The notes under the pieces: model-generated
What the model saw: only the letters and a program-made list of their open reading frames with translations
Database searches by the model: none
Told to the model about the DNA's origin: nothing
Assembly (NCBI GenBank): GCA_038373885.1
Contig: JAWZYV010016058.1
Location: forward strand, 310,001 to 374,000
DNA length: 64,000 nt
Source of the DNA: Cheiracanthium punctorium
Lineage: Eukaryota > Arthropoda > Arachnida > Araneae > Cheiracanthiidae
Reading direction: 5' to 3'
Program-made: the position numbers and the translations under genes
Shown: piece by piece, positions 24,956 through 36,006 of the stretch
How positions within the stretch are numbered: position 1 is the stretch's first letter
How the letters are laid out: the number at the start of each line of letters is the position of its first letter

Positions 24956-26148
24956 AAAAAAATATATTTCTCAGTATATATGTATGCTTCACAGTCAGGG
25001 AAAAAGCAATTTCTCTACTCTTTGTGATGAAAGACATTCACTAATAGTTTGATGGCGCCATCTATTATGACAATATTTATATAATATATAAAATAAATGT
25101 TTATTTGACATATAATCATTGAATTGTCACCGAGAGGAATCAAAAAGTTATCAAGTATGTATAAAATATTATTTCTTTATAAAAATAATTATGATTAAAA
25201 TTACATATTTTAAGAAAAATCTGTAAAAGATTCCATAATTTTAAAGAGATTCGAATACATTTTTTTAATAAGTCGTTTAAATTAAAATTGTTAAACAACT
25301 ATCTGGTATCTGGAAGTAAAATAATTCTTGAAGGATATTTTTAAAACCATTATCTGGAATAATTTTTTTTTATAAAGAATTTGTGAGCATCTTTGAATAT
25401 AAATAAAAGCTTACGCTAAGAATAATGTACTATTTCTATAAATAGAGCGCTCTTATAAAAACAATTATTTATAATTATTTCCTATTGTTAATGTAGCATT
25501 TTAAAATCGTGGAATAAATGTACATTTCACATTATGAGTTTACACAAACAATGGTGAGCTTCAATAGCTAAGTATTTTATTTAATATTTAAAATTCAGAC
25601 TTTAAAATTCGTTTGAAATAAATAAACAGATTAAACTAATAAATGAAGTTGTTCATGTATTTCCAATGCTTATGTAAAAAAAAAAAAGACGAACTATGAA
25701 AAAAGAAAGAAAAGAAAAAACGTAAAAAAAAAAGAAAATCATGATATATTTTTATTTAACTTACTCTTTAAAATAATGATCATATCAAAATAATTTTATC
25801 TGGGTACTTTTGTTTCTATTTTATTTTGTTTTATTTTTATTGGTAAAACTCAAGATGCATGTTTTAGAAGGAAAATAAAACGTTTCAAGAAAATAACTTT
25901 CCTCACTTAGTATGGTGCTGCCATCTATCATTGAAAAGATTGAACTCCAGTGCTTGTAATTGACTTGCATTGCATTTAAATGCAGAGCTGGTTCAGCCAT
26001 ATGTGGAAAGTACTCTCCACATATGCCGGGGTGGGGAAAATCAGGATTATTTGAGTGGGAGTTGGAGATTTCTAAGCACTATCTTATTCTCAACTACTTT
26101 ATACTGCTGTACAAGACAACTAAAATTATAATTCTTATGTCTAGTAAT
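24956..26148. other. No feature seen
   Basis: AT-rich and stop-dense, with A-rich runs near 25675-25740. Confidence 0.5.
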
Positions 26149-26150
26149 TA

Positions 26151-26973
26151 CAGTGAAACCTCTCCAAGCGGATACCCCTATATAGCAGCCACCCCTCTAA
26201 AAGGCCAATTTTTCATGGCACGGTTTTTTGGGCTCATAGACCTAATGTTAAAATAACCTCTATCAGCGGCCACCCGACCCCCTCTAAACGGCCACCGAAT
26301 GGGATCGCCCGTCTCATTTTTCGGGAAATTCTACTCACTCCATGCTTTAATTTTGAGCGGACGAACTCAAGATCATGTTTATGGTCAATTATAAGTCCCA
26401 GTAATAATTTGCGAAGTCTATTGGAGCAAAAATGCCATTCACGTCCATGTTCACACCAGTTTCATCTTATTAGTTGGCTAGTGATTTGAATTGCAACGAT
26501 GTCGAAACGCGTTTTCCTAAATCTCGAGCAGCGCATTGAAGTTCTGCGAAAATATGAGAATGGCAAATCGTAAACAAAGTTACCTGAATTATTTAACTGC
26601 ATAATTACAATAATTAAGAAGGTCGTTAAAGAAAAGGATTTGATTTTGAAAGTATACGAAGACTTCAAATTTCGTGTGTTAAACGGATGAGATCTGCTTT
26701 TCAAAGTAAAAAAATAACTTGAAAAAATGGTTGTTTCAGAGAAAAGTAAAAACTTAGACACAAATTGTATCCTTTTTTCAAAAAATGTAAGAAAGCATTA
26801 AATAAGGTACTACATATTTCTCTTAGATACGTTTTTAATTTCATTTTATAAAAATGTGTCAGACTTATTTATACTACGCATTGTAGCAGTTATCTTGAAA
26901 TAATAAATAAAACCCTTTCGTACGGCCAAATATTCTTGCTACGGTGGAGTGGCCGCTCAGAGAGGTTTCACTG
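26151..26973 (+). mobile_element. pogo/Tigger transposon remnant
   Basis: Left end CAGTGAAACCTCTCCAAGCG and right end CGCTCAGAGAGGTTTCACTG are inverted and match the Tigger terminal consensus. TA flanks the element at 26149-26150 and 26974-26975. Inside, on +, a frame at about 26500-26700 gives an N-terminal CENP-B/pogo-type DNA-binding domain: S-K-R-(hydrophobic)-E-Q-R-I-E-V-L-R-K-Y-E-N-G-K, then helices and a K-KVVKEKDLILK segment, broken by stops (TAA near 26571, TGA near 26688). The DDE catalytic domain is absent; 823 bp compares with ~2.5 kb for full Tigger elements. Dead, internally deleted copy. Confidence 0.88.
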
Positions 26974-26975
26974 TA

Positions 26976-28095
26976 TATCACTGTATCATACTTATTAGTT
27001 TTTTTTAAAGATTTCAATCAAAATTGTAATAAGGTAGCGGCATTTTGTCTACTTATTAATATGTATGATCTGATAGCTGAGTTTACGTAAGCAAGCTCGA
27101 CAAAATAGTTCGGAAGACCAGATAATAATTTTATGAGAGCCAGAGCCGACATACAGTGCTTTCACATGTGTGAAAAAAGAATAATTAAGCGCAGACGGCC
27201 AAATTTTAATATTATTTTATTTATTTATTGATATTTAGAAAAAAAGTCTGAATCAATAAGCACCAAGTTGCTATAGTTTGGGAAATACTAATACGCATAG
27301 TTGCATTTTGTATGTGCTTTCCTCTTCATTAAACTGTAATGCAAATTATATGCCTGACACTTGACCTTTATTCACATTTTTTTTTAATTGTTAACAATAC
27401 CATCGACACCATGGTAGGCAAAAATATTCATTTACTCCAAAACATAAAGCATATAAAGCTAAACGATTATAAAACAAGATTATCACTGTGAGCGTCCTTC
27501 AATTATCACCGTATCTTTGTATTGCATGTGTGTGTGTGTGTCGCTGAAGTATGGAGGTCTGGTGTTCGGGCCTATACTGAGCGGCTGCTGATCTAACAGT
27601 CTTAGATGTAAGAAACTCTCTAAAAAGTCCTTCAACCAACAGCTTGAAAAATGCCCCTCGTGTAGGCTAGAGAAAGATATGAGTAAGATCTTGCCTGCTT
27701 TTTGACCGAGCAGCAAAGGGTACATCTACACTTCTCTCACTGGATCATAATTCACAGTCCGTTACATAACGAAAACCTGGAATCTTTCAAAACCTTAAAA
27801 CAGCATGCAAGTAAAATGTTAAGAAATCAAATGTGTAGTGGAGGTCATACGAAAGAATGACGAAGATCATTTTATAATGAACAGATGCACGGCAAAAATG
27901 AAGGATATTGAGTTCTGAATCTCTCTTATTATAATTCAAAGTGCACACTTTATTTTGTGTAGCAGTAAATGACTGATTTAACAGTCAAACAAATAAATGA
28001 AAAGAAGTTAGATCTTTAAAAAGTAAAATAACACTTTTTTTTTCGTTTTACATTGTTTTACATTCTTATGGTTTGAGAAATATCCAGAAATATTA
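26976..28095. other. No feature seen
   Basis: AT-rich with short open frames on both strands only. Nothing else assigned. Confidence 0.5.
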
Positions 28096-28989
28096 CACCG
28101 AAGAGCCATTACATTATGACCACACACACATATGTCAATGACCTCGTCTGGATGACATGGAGAGCAAGTAAATAAGTGGAAATGGTATTTATCTGTTAAT
28201 GGAGAAAGTAAGGAATCATTCTTGTCCTTACGTTTGTGAATGATGGGAAAAGCCGTTGATCTAAGTGAATTTGATAGAGGGCAGATGGTAATGGCCCAAA
28301 GACTCTGAATAAGTATCTCCGAAACTGCACGACTGGTCGGTAGTTCACGATCTCACATTGCTAGTATTCATAAAAAAGTGGATTAATGACGATGAAACCA
28401 GCACTAGACGGCATTATGCTGGGCGTCCACGCATCATCAAAGAAAGTGGACGTCGGAGATTGTCCCACCTAGCACAGCAAAATGGCCACTGACACTGGAT
28501 CAGCTGACAGTCCAATACAATCTAGTTCCAAGTACAACTGTTTCGAAACACACAATTCAGCGGATACGGATGGATATGGGACTGCGGAGCAGACGTCCCA
28601 TCATGTGCGTCTGCTTACCAAACGTCATTGTCAACTACGCCTACAGTGGGCACGAGAACATCGAAACTGGACCACGGATATGTAGAAAAGAGTTGCCTTG
28701 TAGGATGAATCCATGTTTCTCCCTCATCGCGTCGATGGTCGTGTAAGGATACTCCGTCTTCCGGGAGAACAGCTACTCCCCTCTCCTCGGCAACTCAGAG
28801 CGCAAACAGCACCATGTTCCAATATCTCAACTTTGTGTGGCCACTGCTTAAATATTTGGTACAAACTGTCTCCAGTATCTACCAAGAACTCGTGGCATCC
28901 ATGCCCGGGCAAGTTGCAGATGTTTTGAAGGCCAAAGGAGGCGCAACGAGTTCTTGAGTAGGTGGTCATAATGTAATGGCTCTTCAGTG
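28096..28989 (+). mobile_element. Tc1-like transposon remnant
   Basis: 28-bp inverted ends: CACCGAAGAGCCATTACATT at 28096 and its reverse complement (one visible mismatch) closing at 28989. The left side is bordered by TA; the right side now reads TG. On the + strand, stretches of a Tc1 transposase appear in shifting frames. About 28360-28480 encodes the second helix-turn-helix and the GRP-R-type linker (AGRPRIIKESGRRRLSHLA). About 28700-28780 encodes the first catalytic Asp region (DESMF..HRVDGRVRI). About 28900-28950 encodes an AKGGAT C-terminus. Much of the region with the second and third catalytic residues is missing. TAG near 28682 and other stops break it. Intact relatives are ~1.3-1.6 kb; this one is 894 bp and dead. 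Confidence 0.88.
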
Positions 28990-30438
28990 TGCATTGTAGC
29001 TTCAAATTGTTAAAAAAATAATATTAACATTAAGTAACAAGAAAACATTAAAAATTGAATGATATATGCTAATATTAATCGTTTATTCATGATCTTGCCT
29101 GTTTATTTTTCAAAAGTAACGTTTTCTTTCTTTCTTTCTTTTTTTTTAGTATAGTCTGCAAAATCTATGATTAAAAGAAAGCGGTACAAAGGGATTTAAT
29201 AATAAAAAAAAGAATGTAGTGAAAATTCCCAGTTTAGAAAATTTCTCTTAATCATTCTTCTATCAAGAAATTCCTTTGATCTCCGCACACAAAAGATGAC
29301 AGAACATACAAAAGAATCTTAGATGAAAAGGATTTTTTATCTGGAAATTTAAAAGTGTGTATGTGTGTGTGTGTGGGGTGGGATTTGTAATATGTGGAGC
29401 GTAAAGTATATTATTTTAAAAATCGAGCAAACGTTTTTCAGAATTTTTTTTTCATTTGCTTTTAATTTTAAATATTTCATCGTGCTTCAATTCACTTAAT
29501 AAAGTACTTGTTATAAATTATATATTTTTGTATTTTGATCTCTTAACAATTATATATACAGAACAAGAAACATAAGTACCTTACAATCGCCGGTCTAGTC
29601 TAATCTATTAAAATTAATCAGCAAATGTCTTTCAAATTATCCTACTATAGCTACGCTGATTCTTAACTCACTGACTCTTTAACGATTCCGGTTTGACTAC
29701 TACAACATAAAACTTTTACCACCATTACTAGAAAAATATTAAAAAATTACGCATAAAAACATTCTAAAATCAACTCCGTTTGCACGATCGGTTTGAATTT
29801 TTTCATAATTATGTAAAAATATATAGAAAACAACTTGTGCTACTTTAAAAATCTGTTTCCTCGTCCACCCTTTCTCTCATTTTTAATCGACGTTTCGCTA
29901 TTTTCAGCTCTTTTTTATTTCCGAGAGTAAAAAAAAAAAGTTAATAAAATTGAATGGCAAAATTAGCTATCGAAATTTACATTGATGTCATATTGAAGTC
30001 ACAGTTATCAGACTTTGAAGGGAAAATTGCGATTCCAATTCGTTTAAAATAGTTTTTCCAGATTACCTAGTTTAATTAATTTATTAAATAAAATGGTTTC
30101 CACTGCATGGAGCATTTATATAAGAGGGGTTGTTTCCACCAAAACAAAAAATTTCCGTATATTTCCAGAAGAGCGTGTAATTCGATTTCAGTATATAATA
30201 AACATTTAATATGAAATTATTTATTTTAAGGCGACAAAGATTAAATATATTGAGTGGAGACATATTTTTGTCAAATGCTTTTTCTAGATCCCGTTGTAAT
30301 TTCCTCCACAACGGGCGTTATCTTCTAATCAGCTATATTTGTATAGCGTACGATTTAATAATTTATTTCTTTTATCTTATATTATTATTATTATTATTCA
30401 AATTATTACTATTAGTTGATGCAAGTCCGCAGATTTAA
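28990..30438. other. No gene; simple repeats
   Basis: Contains (CTTT)n near 29125-29145, a TG run near 29357-29372 and (TTA)n near 30382-30398. No long frames. Confidence 0.5.
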
Positions 30439-30442
30439 AAGT

Positions 30443-30690
30443 TGTAACAGGTGTTCCCCACCTGAGCAGCCAAACTCGAGGACTGCAGTGGCAAAGGTAA
30501 AAGCAGTGACGCTTCCGTGGGGGAATCGTTGCAGTTCGTAGTTGAGTAGGGAGGCAAAGATGGAGTGAGCGGGGGCTGTTGTTCTTTTTATGTGTAATCC
30601 ATGCAGTGTTATTTTTTTTTTTAATAAAATGTTTAGTGTAAGTGAGATGCGAGTCTTGTCTGTCATTTAGGGAGTTCGTGTCGTTTTACA
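30443..30690 (+). repeat. 5' LTR of element A
   Basis: TG...CA-bounded, 248 bp. An AATAAA-containing A/T tract lies near 30622. The primer-binding site follows directly. Confidence 0.96.
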
Positions 30691-30692
30691 AT

Positions 30693-30706
30693 TTGGCGCC
30701 CAACGT
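30693..30706 (+). promoter_or_regulatory. Primer-binding site, tRNA-Lys type
   Basis: TTGGCGCCCAACGT begins two bases after the LTR. TGGCGCCCAACGT is complementary to the 3' end (including CCA) of animal tRNA-Lys(CUU). Complementarity ends after 13 bases. Confidence 0.85.
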
Positions 30707-31610
30707 AAAAGGCCGTGGAATGAAATATAACGTTTGGATTTAGCTGGATGAGGTAGAACGTTGTTTTCGTTAGCTGTTAAATGAGTTAAGTACTCTAAAG
30801 TTATTTTGTAAATAGTATCTATTTGTATATTTTAATTTTAATGTGTTTTGGCAATCCTTTTGCCTGATTATGTTTTTAAGAACAATTTCGTGTGGACTTT
30901 GTGTTTTGTATGTGCATATAAATTTGTTGGCGGTTTCCCGCCCAAACTGGCTGTAGAGGTAAATAGCGTATAAAAGAATGTTTAACTAGTATTTTGGGTA
31001 TAATTTGGTGCATAAATCGAAAATAATATTCTAAATCATATTTTGTCAAAACCGTTGCCTGGCGGATATAGTTGGCAAATCTGCTTGCTTGAAAAGCTTT
31101 AAAACAAACAAAAATGGTCCTAACTGACTGTGAATAGAAAAAAGTCACCCTGACTTTTGATAGAATATTGATTTCTGAAACGAAACTCTGTAAATTTGTG
31201 TGCACTAAAATTGTTGGAATGCCCATAAAAGTGGAAATTTATGCTGGTTAAACGGAAATATATGTTCTATTGATTGTGACAGCTAGTTATGTTCTTGTGT
31301 ATGTATATATCGGATTTTGCAGTTTGATGTTTTGTTTTAGTAGTGATGAATAGCATTAATTTGGTTTGATGAGTAAGATTAGTTTTGATTTTGTGAAAAT
31401 AGTTTTGTTTCATTTTGTTCAGAAAATGGAATTGTTTTGAATTTGCTTATGGTTAATTTTGGTTTAATTCTAATTTGATGAAAATTTGAAATTGGCAGAA
31501 TTGTATGTTTGGTTTATTGTTGCTTAGTAGTAAGTAGTTGTATTGGTGACCCTAATCAATTAAATTGTTGCAGTTAAAATTTTTTATTTGGGAATACCTT
31601 ATTCCCCCGT

Positions 31611-31665
31611 AAACGATATATATTTCGGTTACACATAAACACATAACCATCATCAGTCGTTTCTG
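31611..31665 (-). ncRNA. Hammerhead-ribozyme-like motif, left arm
   Basis: Minus-strand twin of the motif in the other arm. CTGATGA lies at 31656-31650 and GAAA at 31626-31623. Helix II has five pairs (GGTTA with TAACC), so it is better preserved than on the right. Helix I is AAACGA with TCGTTT (31616-31611). One extra U sits between the core and helix II. Confidence 0.58.
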
Positions 31666-31712
31666 GATCTCACACTAATTGCTGCTTCCTCTTCTGAGAG
31701 TGAGAGATCCAG

Positions 31713-31764
31713 AAACGACTGATGATTGTTATGTGTTTATGTGTAACCGAAATATATATCGTTT
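31713..31764 (+). ncRNA. Hammerhead-ribozyme-like motif, right arm
   Basis: Core CTGATGA at 31719-31725 and GAAA at 31749-31752. Helix II: GTTA (31728-31731) with TAAC (31744-31747). Helix I: AAACGA (31713-31718) with TCGTTT (31759-31764). Helix III is a single A-T pair closed by a TATA loop (31753-31756). Predicted cleavage lies between 31758 and 31759. Deviations: two unpaired bases between CTGATGA and helix II, one of them a change from the left arm, so activity is doubtful. Confidence 0.55.
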
Positions 31765-32059
31765 ACGGGGGAATAAGGTATTCCCAAATAAAAAATTTTA
31801 ACTGATTAATCCGCCGTACTAAATAATGTTTTATAAGTTTTTATTAAATTGTTGCATTTTAGTTACTATTTTGAAAGTTATGGATAATTCTTGCTTAAGC
31901 GAAGTTCAGGTCTAATGGGATCGGTGTGAATGTTGCTCAGGTTAGGTTTTGTTTGTGCTCACTTCTGAGAAAGCCTGAAAATTAAATTATCTAAGCCTTT
32001 CTGTCAGTAAATATAAAAAACCGTAACTCAAGAAATTCTATTTGTGCTTCGGTAATACA

Positions 32060-33440
32060 ATGACTTACCTCGGAAAAGGCCGAAAAGATGACTTACTATT
32101 CCTCGCCCTAGAACTGGGTTTGGAGGGGGTGGAAAAACTTAAAGTGCCCCAATTAAAGAAACTGATAACCGATTCAAAAGAATATGATGAAGAATTAACA
32201 AAAAACATGTTGACATTCATCATTGAGGAGCGCATAAGAAGAGAAAAGTTAGCTGATACGGAGTTGGTGGAAAGGAGAGAGGAAGAGAAAAAAGCCAGAG
32301 AACGAGCCCTAGAGGAAGAGAAACAACCCAGAGAACAAACTTTTGAGCTAGAAAAGCTGAGACTGCAACTTGAGATTCAAAAATCCCACCATTCAAGCCT
32401 TGCATCTACCACTTCTTCAGCTCTTGAGCCGGAACAGCCCAAGGTGGATTTGAAGGGGATCTTACCCAAGTTTGATCCAAAAGAAGATGACATGGCGCTA
32501 TTCCTAAGTTTATCTGAACGGCAGTTAACATTTTTGAAGGTTCCGGAGACTACCTGGGTCCCCTACCTGATTGGTTCCCTCCCGTAGGAAGTCGGCAGAG
32601 TGGTCGTTCGGGAACCTGAGGAAGAATGCAAAGACTACCAGAAGGTCAAGGGCCTACTTCTTAAGCGTTTCAAACTCTCTGATGAAAGGTTTCGTCAGCT
32701 ATTCTCATCTCACCGCAAGAATCCCACCTGCACCTGGCGAGACTTCTACTTCGAATTAGATGGCTACTTAGATGGTTGGTTAACAGAATTAGACATCACC
32801 ACCATCGACAAACTTAGAGACCTTGTCCTCACAGACCAAATAAAACGACGAGTTCCCCCTGAAGTGAAAGAACACTTTCTCGACTCTTAGCGCGATCTGA
32901 ACACTCCCTTAGAACTTGTGGAAAAGCTTGATGCTTACGATAACATCAGACTAAGCCACAAAAAATACAACGCCCCACCAATGCAAAAGAAACCTTACCC
33001 CGTCAAAGAGGAAACTTCAAGAAATGCTCTAAACAAGAAACCAGGCAATCAACTGCCTACGAGTTTGAGTTTGAGTGACACAGTTTTTCGAGATCTTTAG
33101 CACTTTTTACGGCTGTCATCTCAGTTGTTCATAAGTACAAATTCATATTTATTTACAGCAAAGTACAATTGACAATTTTACATCCACGCCCAAAGCCGGG
33201 AGTCGAACCCGGGCCCAAAGGATGGTAGTAGGGCGCGCTAGCCACTACAACGCCTGGGCGGCATCAACTGCCTAAATCCGAAAAACTCGACGCTGGTGAA
33301 AAACAGGAGCGTCCAGCTCTGACTTGTTATGGTTGCGGTAAGCCTGGAGTTGTCAAAGCTAAGTGTCCAGTTTGCACTCCAACTCCAAAGCTTGCCTCCG
33401 CCAACTTTGGACACTTCAACCTCCAGAGCCTGTCCACCTC
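32060..33440 (+). pseudogene. Gag of element A, disrupted
   Basis: Structural polyprotein that would package element RNA. I take ATG 32060 as start because it opens the conserved-looking segment; the frame is open a little upstream without another ATG. The frame continues through two TAG stops (32585-32587, 32888-32890) to the SINE at 33059 and resumes after 33273. Order: a helical N-terminal part, a Glu/Arg/Lys-rich coiled-coil stretch (about residues 70-115), then a segment of about 100 residues (32600-32900) with the spaced Phe-Arg, Trp-Phe and Trp-Leu pattern of SCAN-like capsid C-terminal domains. A zinc-knuckle-like Cys-X2-Cys-X9-Cys lies at 33325-33366; its usual His is Val. After about 33440 the reading shifts by one base to enter protease. 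Confidence 0.85.
33059..33262 (-). mobile_element. tRNA-derived SINE inserted in gag of element A
   Basis: 204 bp flanked by an 11-bp duplication ATCAACTGCCT (33048-33058, 33263-33273). Read on minus, a tRNA-like head starts at the right: A-box-like GTAGTGGCTAGCGC (33248-33235) and a B box GGGTTCGACTCCC (33210-33198), then a ~110-bp body, ending at the left in a TTTGAG-type simple tail (CTCAAACTCAAACTC on minus, 33061-33075). Removing it with one duplication copy rejoins the gag frame. Its head resembles the tRNA-like block at 36855-36922. Confidence 0.9.
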
Positions 33441-33449
33441 GGAACCCAC

Positions 33450-33735
33450 GCATGCCTGCTGGTTACCATAAATGGAGTAGTAGGCACCGCCTGCCCAGAC
33501 AGTGGAGCAAGCCACACAGTAGCTAGTGAAGGACTATACAAGATCCTGAGGAATCAAGGGGTCCAGTTTCAAAATTCAATCTACGGATGACTCTTGCTGG
33601 TGGTAGCCAGACTGACAAAGACGTATACGCTACAAGAGTGACAATACAACTCGAAGGACGTACTTTCAAGATGAATCTTATTGCTCTCCCAGAGGCTAAA
33701 GGAAATCGTACCCTACTCGGGACAGACTTCTTGAA
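33450..33735 (+). pseudogene. Retropepsin-type protease of element A
   Basis: Aspartic protease that would mature the polyprotein. The catalytic Asp-Ser-Gly is at 33498-33506, followed by Ala-Ser-His-Thr-Val. The second signature Leu-Leu-Gly-Thr-Asp-Phe lies at 33713-33730. The two halves are in different frames: the first closes at TGA 33588-33590 while the second is read from about 33587, so a one-base indel near 33587 broke the gene. It joins reverse transcriptase in frame. Confidence 0.85.
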
Positions 33736-34972
33736 GAAAGCTAAAGTGGTGTTAAACTTAGGAGAACAAAATTGGTATTACAGGGACAACCCAAGAAAGC
33801 GGTTTCACTTCGTTGAAGGCTACAAAATACCTCCTTTGGCAGAGGAACGAGACGACACTGGTCTCAAAGAAAAAGTCAATATGGCCCCAAAACAAGAGGT
33901 CATTGCGGTTGCAGAAGAAGACGTCACCCATACCCCAAAGTGTGACTTCAAACTCCGTGCAGATGAAGGTGAACAACTGACAGAGGGTCAAAAGAAACAA
34001 CTTGATGCTCTATTGATAGAACATGAAGATACGTTCCGGCCGGGGGGAGAGCCGACTCCCTTTATAAAACATAGGATCGAGACAGGAAATGCCCCTCCCG
34101 TGGCTACTATTCCTTACCGACTATCTCCTGCCAGGAGAGAAGTTCTTAAGAAGGAAATCGATGCCTTGCTTGCGACAGGAACCATAGAAGAGTTCGATTC
34201 TCCATACGCAGCACCTGTAGTCTTGATCCCGAAACCAAATGGAGAGTTTAGATTATGTGTAGACTATCGCAAGTTAAACTCTATCACGAAGCCTGACCCA
34301 TATCCATTGCCACGCATGGATGATTTGTTGCATAAAGCCAAACAGACTGCCTATATGTCCACTATAGATTTGAAGTCGGGGTACCATCAAGTACAAATGT
34401 ATCCTCCGGACAAGGATAAAACGGCTTTTGTCTGCCAGTATGGAGTCTACCGGTTCACCAGGATGACTTTTGGCTTGAAGACAGCGCCAGCGACTTTCCA
34501 GCGGTTAATGGATAATTTTCAGAAATGGTCTGAAGGTCACTACGCTTGTATACCTGGATGACATCATTGTGTTGTCTTCGACTTCGAGAAACACATAGAG
34601 GACTTACGGCAAGTTTTTGAGAGACTCTAAAAGTTTAAGTTACATGCAAACCGTGCTAAGTGCCACTTTGCTTGCCATAAAGTTAAGTATTTAGGACATT
34701 TCATTACAAGCGAAAGAATAGAAGTGGACTCGGCTAAAGTGGAGGCAATTGCCCGAATTCCTTCCCCGAAGTCCGTAAGTTTTCTACAGACCTGTAGTTG
34801 GTACCGCAGATTCATTCCCCAATTAGCAGACCTCTCGAGACCTTTGAGTCAATTGACCAGGAAGCGAGCCACGTGGAAGTGGGGGGAGGATGAACAACAG
34901 GCCTTTGAAACTCTGAAAAGGAAGTCGATCTCACCGCCAGTGTTGAGTCAAGTGGACGAACCAAAGCCTTTT
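33736..34972 (+). pseudogene. Reverse transcriptase and connection domain of element A
   Basis: Would copy element RNA into DNA in the particle. In the protease frame come the fingers and palm motifs: PYAAPVVLIPKPNG, RLCVDYRKLN, STIDLKSGYHQV (first catalytic Asp) and FGLKTAPATFQRLM. The YLDD active-site box is at 34551-34562 but in another frame: the main frame ends at TGA 34559-34561, and the original frame returns after a second indel near 34580. A TAA at 34628-34630 adds another break. The thumb and connection follow (KYLGHFI, WYRRFIP, PLSQLT, W.WG..QQ-AFE). The segment is cut at about 34972 by the next insertion, just before RNase H. The catalytic residues themselves are still encoded. 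Confidence 0.93.
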
Positions 34973-35331
34973 CCCTAGTAGCAAACGGTCATCGGTTCCT
35001 GAAACGCCGATGATCGGACAGGGAGGAAGCGCAGCGCGCGCCATGCAAGGTTCTTCATCGCGTCGGGGGCTCTTATCTCGGATTTTTCTCGGGCAAGTCC
35101 TCTCCCGAATAGTAGGGTTCGATCATCGACAAGGGGGGAAAATTGGGCGTAGAGCCGTTGTAAAGCCGATGCGATTGGGGTTATATTCATCTCGGAAGAG
35201 CAAACACCTTGCAACTTAGGATGTGAAGCCTATGACCTTTGATAAAAGCTTTAAACTGAACAATCGATAAAAATTGGGGTATATCCCAGCTAGATAAAAT
35301 TTTTTAAAAGTAAAAAAAAAAAAAAAAAAAG

Positions 35332-35475
35332 CAAATTCGAACTTCTTCCTCTTCTCTTTGAATTTTAATGCTGCCATCTGAACTTCATTTTTCAAGCTTC
35401 CGAGACTTGGTTTCGAACTGGAGAACTAACGCTTGGTAACCGGGCATTCTAACCACTAGACGGGGGTCTGACACG
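35332..35475 (-). repeat. tRNA-derived SINE-like sequence, minus
   Basis: On minus, TAGTGGTTAGAATG (35458-35445) fits an A box and AGTTCGAAACC (35419-35409) a B box, with the spacing of a tRNA. The body then runs left to the A run (T on minus) at 35313-35331. It does not fold as a full tRNA. Confidence 0.55.
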
Positions 35476-35690
35476 TTATTGGCGAGACTAAAATTGGAAG
35501 TGATTGTTGTTTCAAGTTCGGAATTGGAACATTTAAGTTTCTATTTAAATAAAACTAGACTTTTCCTGTACACTACTCAAAATTAAAAAGATTTTGCGAT
35601 TTCTATCCGTTTTAAGCATTTGGGACCTGTGTACGGCCGTAAAAAAAAAAAAAAAAAAAAAAGTTTGTCTGTCTGTCGTTCTGTCTTTTC

Positions 35691-35965
35691 TTATTCGCAC
35701 ATCACGTAAAATTGACTGAAGCGAATTAAATAAAATTTGTTGACATGATAGGTGGTCACTTAACTTAAAGTATAGGCTTCGAATTTTTAAAAATATTCAT
35801 TATAATGAATATTTTAAAAATCTCTCTATAGATTTTGAGATTTTTCGAAGATTGTTTCAAACTGCGTAAATTTTTATTCGCACATCACGTAAAAGTGACT
35901 AAAGCGAAAGGAATGAAATTTACTGACATGATAGGCAATCACTCACCTTAAGCTATAATCGTCGG
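35691..35965. repeat. Two diverged direct copies of a ~180-bp unit
   Basis: TTATTCGCACATCACGTAAA begins each copy (35691 and 35871), followed by matching GAAATTT/AAATTTG...GACATGATAGG words. A related body (GATTTTGAGATTTT-CGAA...TTTCAAA) also occurs at about 44415-44460. Confidence 0.65.
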
Positions 35966-36006
35966 ATTAAAAAAAAAAAAAAAAAAAATTAGAGTTTGAG
36001 ATTTTT

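Larger units (their letters stand above)
31573..31842. mobile_element. Palindromic insertion with two hammerhead-like cores, probably a Penelope-like terminal repeat pair
   Basis: Arms 31573-31676 and 31699-31802 are inverted copies (104 bp, about two visible mismatches) around a 22-base loop, followed by a 40-base unique tail. A perfect 14-bp duplication ATTAAATTGTTGCA flanks it (31559-31572, 31843-31856), as in target-primed retrotransposition. Each arm, read toward its outer edge, contains CTGATGA, a short stem, then GAAA, then TATATA, arranged like a hammerhead ribozyme with a minimal helix III. Hammerheads of this kind are known from terminal repeats of Penelope-like retroelements and from retrozymes. 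It has no coding capacity. Assignment to Penelope rests on the ribozyme, the inverted repeats and the duplication length. Confidence 0.7.
34973..36006. mobile_element. Poly(A)-rich composite insertion between RT and RNase H
   Basis: The pol reading stops at 34972 and resumes at 36007, so about 1.03 kb is foreign. TTTT on both sides may be the duplication but is too short to be sure. Three A runs (about 35313-35331, 35641-35662, 35969-35988) divide it into three pieces, as if retroposons with poly(A) tails landed one after another. The first piece has a GC-rich start with a small hairpin (TCATCGG...CCGATGA). The second has a tRNA-like block on minus. The last contains two diverged copies of a ~180-bp unit. 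Confidence 0.7.
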
